From Paenibacillus vietnamensis (GTDB taxonomy: Bacteria > Bacillota > Bacilli > Paenibacillales > Paenibacillaceae), in the NCBI RefSeq assembly GCF_020169515.1, contig NZ_JAHMHW010000001.1, positions 806,001 through 870,000 on the forward strand: a stretch of DNA of 64,000 nucleotides, in the 5' to 3' direction. The first letter of the stretch is position 1. Every line of letters starts with the position of its first letter. Below, piece after piece: positions 61,513-64,000 of this stretch. The position numbers and the translations under genes were made by a program. The notes beneath the pieces are model-generated. The model made no database searches, was not told the DNA's origin, and saw only the letters and a program-made list of their open reading frames with translations.

Positions 61513-62445
61513 ATGGGGCTAAAAAGCTTGGAGCCGTTCCGGTCAACGCTGACGGAATGGAAAATTAAATCGGTTATCGTCCGGCAGGGGAGCACGGATG
61601 AGCTCGAATGGCACGAACGAGGCGGCGATACGATAGGTCCCCTGTATTCATGCACGAAAAGTGTCTTATCCGCTTTAATCGGCATTGCGCTAGATAAAGG
61701 TTATTTAGAAAACGTAGAACAGCCGGTAACGGATTTTTTGAAGCCCCCAGCGGAAGCGGAGGAGGCCGTCAGCCGGATTCAAATCCGCCATCTGCTGACG
61801 ATGACTCCTGGCTTCGACTGGCCCGACTTCGACAAGCCCTACAAAGCTTTTCGGTCATCCGCGGATCCGATTCGTTTCGTCTTCGACCGCCCGGTCATCT
61901 CGGAGCCCGGGGCCGCTTTTTCCTACAATTCGGGAGGCTCGCATTTGCTTTCCGCCATTCTGACAGCCGCGACAGGCATGCCGGGTCTGCAATTCGCGAA
62001 GGAGCAGCTGTTCGGGCCAATGGAATTCCGAAGCGCGCGATGGATGGCACGGTGCGGCGTGAATGAGGGAGGCACCGGCATGTATTTGTACGGGCGAGAT
62101 CTGGTGAAAATAGGACAGTTATTTGCGCAAAATGGCCGTTATGGCAGCGAGCAGCTCATTTCCCCCACGTGGATCGCAAAGTCGACCAAGCTGCACCACC
62201 GCGGCTTGCTGCATTATGAGCCGCCGATATACGGCGGGTACGGGTATCACTGGTGGATTACGCCGGAGTCCCATAACGGCTTTGCGGATTGTTACTTTGC
62301 TTTCGGGCATGGCGGCCAATATTTGCTCGTGGCCCCCGATCGTGAGCTGGTCGTTGTCGTTCGGAAGCAGGTGACAAAACGGAATGATGCGATCTATTCC
62401 AGAAGGTTTATTTTTGAGCATTTAATCCCCGCTTTATATGGATAG
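61513..62445 (+). CDS. Serine hydrolase, beta-lactamase class C family
   Basis: A 310-residue penicillin-binding-protein-like serine hydrolase. Catalytic motifs are SxxK in YSCTKSVLSALIG near 46-58 and YxN in FSYNSGGSHLLSAIL near 138-152; a late HGGQ near 278-281 fills the place of KTG. No signal peptide, so it is probably cytosolic. Such proteins are usually esterases or amidases rather than true beta-lactamases. ATG 61513 is preceded by GGAAAGG about 13 nt away, a weak site. A terminator follows. Confidence 0.87.
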   Translation: MGLKSLEPFRSTLTEWKIKSVIVRQGSTDELEWHERGGDTIGPLYSCTKSVLSALIGIALDKGYLENVEQPVTDFLKPPAEAEEAVSRIQIRHLLTMTPGFDWPDFDKPYKAFRSSADPIRFVFDRPVISEPGAAFSYNSGGSHLLSAILTAATGMPGLQFAKEQLFGPMEFRSARWMARCGVNEGGTGMYLYGRDLVKIGQLFAQNGRYGSEQLISPTWIAKSTKLHHRGLLHYEPPIYGGYGYHWWITPESHNGFADCYFAFGHGGQYLLVAPDRELVVVVRKQVTKRNDAIYSRRFIFEHLIPALYG

Positions 62446-62452
62446 AACGAAG

Positions 62453-62477
62453 GACATGGATGATTCCATGTCTTTTT
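62453..62477 (+). terminator. Serine hydrolase gene terminator
   Basis: GACATGGA (62453-62460), TGAT loop, TCCATGTC (62465-62472), then five Ts. Confidence 0.85.
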
Positions 62478-62759
62478 CATAAATCGCGTAAATTTTGTAT
62501 TAGATATGAGACGAAATGGAGGCGGTTTCCTTGCCCTTATTAGAAAAATATGTTGCCTAACTTCCGGCACTGCTTTATCATGTTAGATAAACTTACATAA
62601 AAGATGCGACATCCATTTTATTTCCGATGAGCCAACTTTGCTTTACTAGTCTGAAAATTCAATCATTTTAAAATTCATTTTATTAACGGCTTGCCAGAAC
62701 GAATGGCGGGCGGAAGCAGCCGCATACAATATTGAACCATTGCAAAGGAGGCGGCACTA
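62478..62759 (+). promoter_or_regulatory. Leader region of the amidohydrolase gene
   Basis: This AT-rich gap holds a promoter candidate, TTGCCT (62553-62558) and TATCAT (62576-62581) 17 nt apart, which would give a leader of about 170 nt. I do not recognise a riboswitch in it. The ribosome site AAAGGAGG lies about 10 nt before the ATG at 62760. Confidence 0.4.
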
Positions 62760-64000
62760 ATGTCCACACTACTGATCCGAAACGCCGTTGTAATGACGAT
62801 GAACGCCGAGGACGAGATTTTCACCGGCGATGTATTCATAGAAGGAAACCGAATTTCGCAAATGGGAGATAAGCTTGAAGGGCTGCAAGCGGACCGGATC
62901 ATAGATGCCGGAGGAAAGGTGCTGCTGCCAGGCTTCGTCCAAACCCACATTCATCTATGCCAGACGTTGTTTCGCGGAAGAGCGGACGACCTATCGTTAA
63001 TCGATTGGCTGAAAGAGCGCATTTGGCCGTTTGAAGCGGCGCACAGCGAGGATTCGGTCTATTATTCGGCTCTGCTCGGCATTGGCGAGTTAATTCGCAG
63101 CGGGACGACCGCTATTTTGGATATGGAGACGGTCCATTACACGGAGTCGGCTTTTCAAGCGATCAAGGAAAGCGGCATCCGGGCATTGTCCGGGAAGGTA
63201 ATGATGGACCATGGCACCGAAGTACCGCCTGCCCTGCAGGAGAAGACGGACCGGTCGCTGCAGGAGAGCGTCGATTTGCTGGAGAAATGGCATGGTGCAG
63301 AAGGCGGCAGAATCCAATACGCTTTTTGCCCGCGTTTTGTCGTCTCCTGTACCGAGGAGCTGTTAACCGGAGTACGCGATTTGTCGGCTAAGTACGGGGT
63401 CATGGTGCATACTCACGCGTCGGAAAATCTGAGCGAAATTGAGATGGTCGAAGCGGAACGTGGCATGCGAAATGTCGTTTATCTCGATCATATCGGACTT
63501 GCGAAGCCTAACCTGATTCTTGCCCACAGCATTTGGCTTGATGATGAGGAGAAGCGGATTATCCGCGAGCGCGGGGTAAAAGTCACGCATTGTCCGGGCT
63601 CCAATCTGAAGCTGGCGTCGGGGATCGCCGAGGTTCCGCTGTTGCTCGAACAAGGTGTTGCGGTCGGACTCGGAGCGGATGGGGCCCCTTGCAATAACAA
63701 TCTCGATATGTTCCAAGAGATGCGTTTAACCGCGTATATCCAGAAGGTAAAGCACGGTCCGACGGTGATGAACGCCAGAACGGTGCTGCGGCTGGCTACG
63801 ATCGGAGGAGCTAAGGTGCTTGGGCTTGAGGATCGGATCGGAAGCATAGAAATCGGCAAGCTGGCGGATTTGCAGCTGCTGGATCTCGAGGACTTTCACG
63901 TCTATCCGTCCTTCGACGCGGATTGGTATTCCAGGGTCGTCTACGCCGCAACGAGGGGCGATGTGGATACGGTAATGATCGATGGGCAAATCGTCATGGA
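62760..64000 (+). CDS. TRZ/ATZ-family amidohydrolase (deoxyadenosine/guanine deaminase-like), partial
   Basis: The first 413 codons of a metal-dependent amidohydrolase running off the right edge. It starts STLLIRNAVVMTMNAEDEIFTGDV. Metal motifs are QTHIHLCQTLFRGRADDLSLIDWL (HxH near 62-64), VHTHASE near 217-223, LAHSIWLDD, HCPGSNLKLASG and LGADGAPCNNNLDM near 304-317. These belong to the TRZ/ATZ group, which includes 5'-deoxyadenosine, S-adenosylhomocysteine and 8-oxoguanine deaminases; the first resembles it most, from memory. The start has AAAGGAGG upstream. Confidence 0.88.
   Translation, partial: MSTLLIRNAVVMTMNAEDEIFTGDVFIEGNRISQMGDKLEGLQADRIIDAGGKVLLPGFVQTHIHLCQTLFRGRADDLSLIDWLKERIWPFEAAHSEDSVYYSALLGIGELIRSGTTAILDMETVHYTESAFQAIKESGIRALSGKVMMDHGTEVPPALQEKTDRSLQESVDLLEKWHGAEGGRIQYAFCPRFVVSCTEELLTGVRDLSAKYGVMVHTHASENLSEIEMVEAERGMRNVVYLDHIGLAKPNLILAHSIWLDDEEKRIIRERGVKVTHCPGSNLKLASGIAEVPLLLEQGVAVGLGADGAPCNNNLDMFQEMRLTAYIQKVKHGPTVMNARTVLRLATIGGAKVLGLEDRIGSIEIGKLADLQLLDLEDFHVYPSFDADWYSRVVYAATRGDVDTVMIDGQIVM

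Noticed and set aside
61513-62445. True beta-lactamase (antibiotic resistance) call
   Set aside because: SxxK and YxN are present, but there is no signal peptide and no standard KTG. The family is dominated by esterases and peptidases, so only the broad serine hydrolase call is supported.
62446-62759. A purine riboswitch before the amidohydrolase
   Set aside because: The gene type made this worth checking, but the conserved purine aptamer sequences are not present.
1-64000. Mobile element, prophage, CRISPR, tRNA or rRNA
   Set aside because: I saw no transposase or integrase, no regularly spaced repeats, and no cloverleaf or rRNA sequence on reading both strands.

Overview
The window looks like chromosome from an endospore-forming firmicute of the Paenibacillaceae (Paenibacillus or a close relative such as Cohnella). 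Supporting signs are the gene order cinA-recA-recX-rny-ymdB-spoVS, a Bacillus-type SOS box before recA, a sigma-H-like promoter before spoVS, strong AGGAGG ribosome sites, many TTG starts, and moderately high GC. It is ordinary core chromosome, densely packed. I see no insertion sequence, prophage, CRISPR array, tRNA or rRNA.

Layout. 1-6307: DNA repair and RNA metabolism (cinA end, recA, recX, rny, ymdB), spoVS and an M19 dipeptidase. 6492-9755: a 2-oxoacid:ferredoxin oxidoreductase (korAB) and a PduL phosphotransacylase. 9851-12130: a DHA2 drug exporter divergent from its TetR regulator. 12192-14314: miaB and ricA. 14435-17874: a biotin uptake locus, with bioY divergent from an ECF ATPase gene and from a gene fusing the second ATPase to EcfT; a BirA operator lies between them. 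17839-19652: HAD hydrolase and MFS transporter. 19869-25064: histidine kinase, response regulator and a large RND pump. 25223-26919: small genes (DUF3889, YbjQ, rhodanese, VOC protein). 27025-30430: copper ATPase, SafE-like and FixH-like proteins. 30518-40680: a ten-gene B12 operon behind a cobalamin riboswitch (btuFCD, cobT, cobU, cbiB, cobS, cobD, cobQ, cbiZ). 40979-52580: CorA, a phosphodiester glycosidase-like protein, HrpB, DUF1294, HelD, EcsC, DUF3900, Lin0512, a CBS-domain ion transporter and UppP. 52625-58035: DUF3817, TetR with a divergent MMPL exporter, a TIMP-like secreted protein and an unassigned permease. 58174-64000: lipoprotein, small acidic protein, SulP, DedA, a serine hydrolase and a cut-off amidohydrolase.

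Three themes stand out. First, vitamin acquisition: biotin (BirA box) and cobalamin (riboswitch) are each handled by a compact and clearly regulated locus, and the B12 operon contains CbiZ, so it can remodel foreign corrinoids. Second, three efflux systems each sit next to their own regulator. Third, several proteins have unusual architecture: the ATPase-EcfT fusion, RicA with a Cys/His-rich N-terminal extension, and a secreted TIMP-like protein whose predicted mature N-terminus is Cys-Thr-Cys.

I found no convincing wholly new multi-gene system. The best leads are the ECF fusion with its shared operator, the 48-nt transcription unit between cinA and recA, the TIMP-like protein and the RicA extension. 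All promoter, operator and terminator calls were made by eye.
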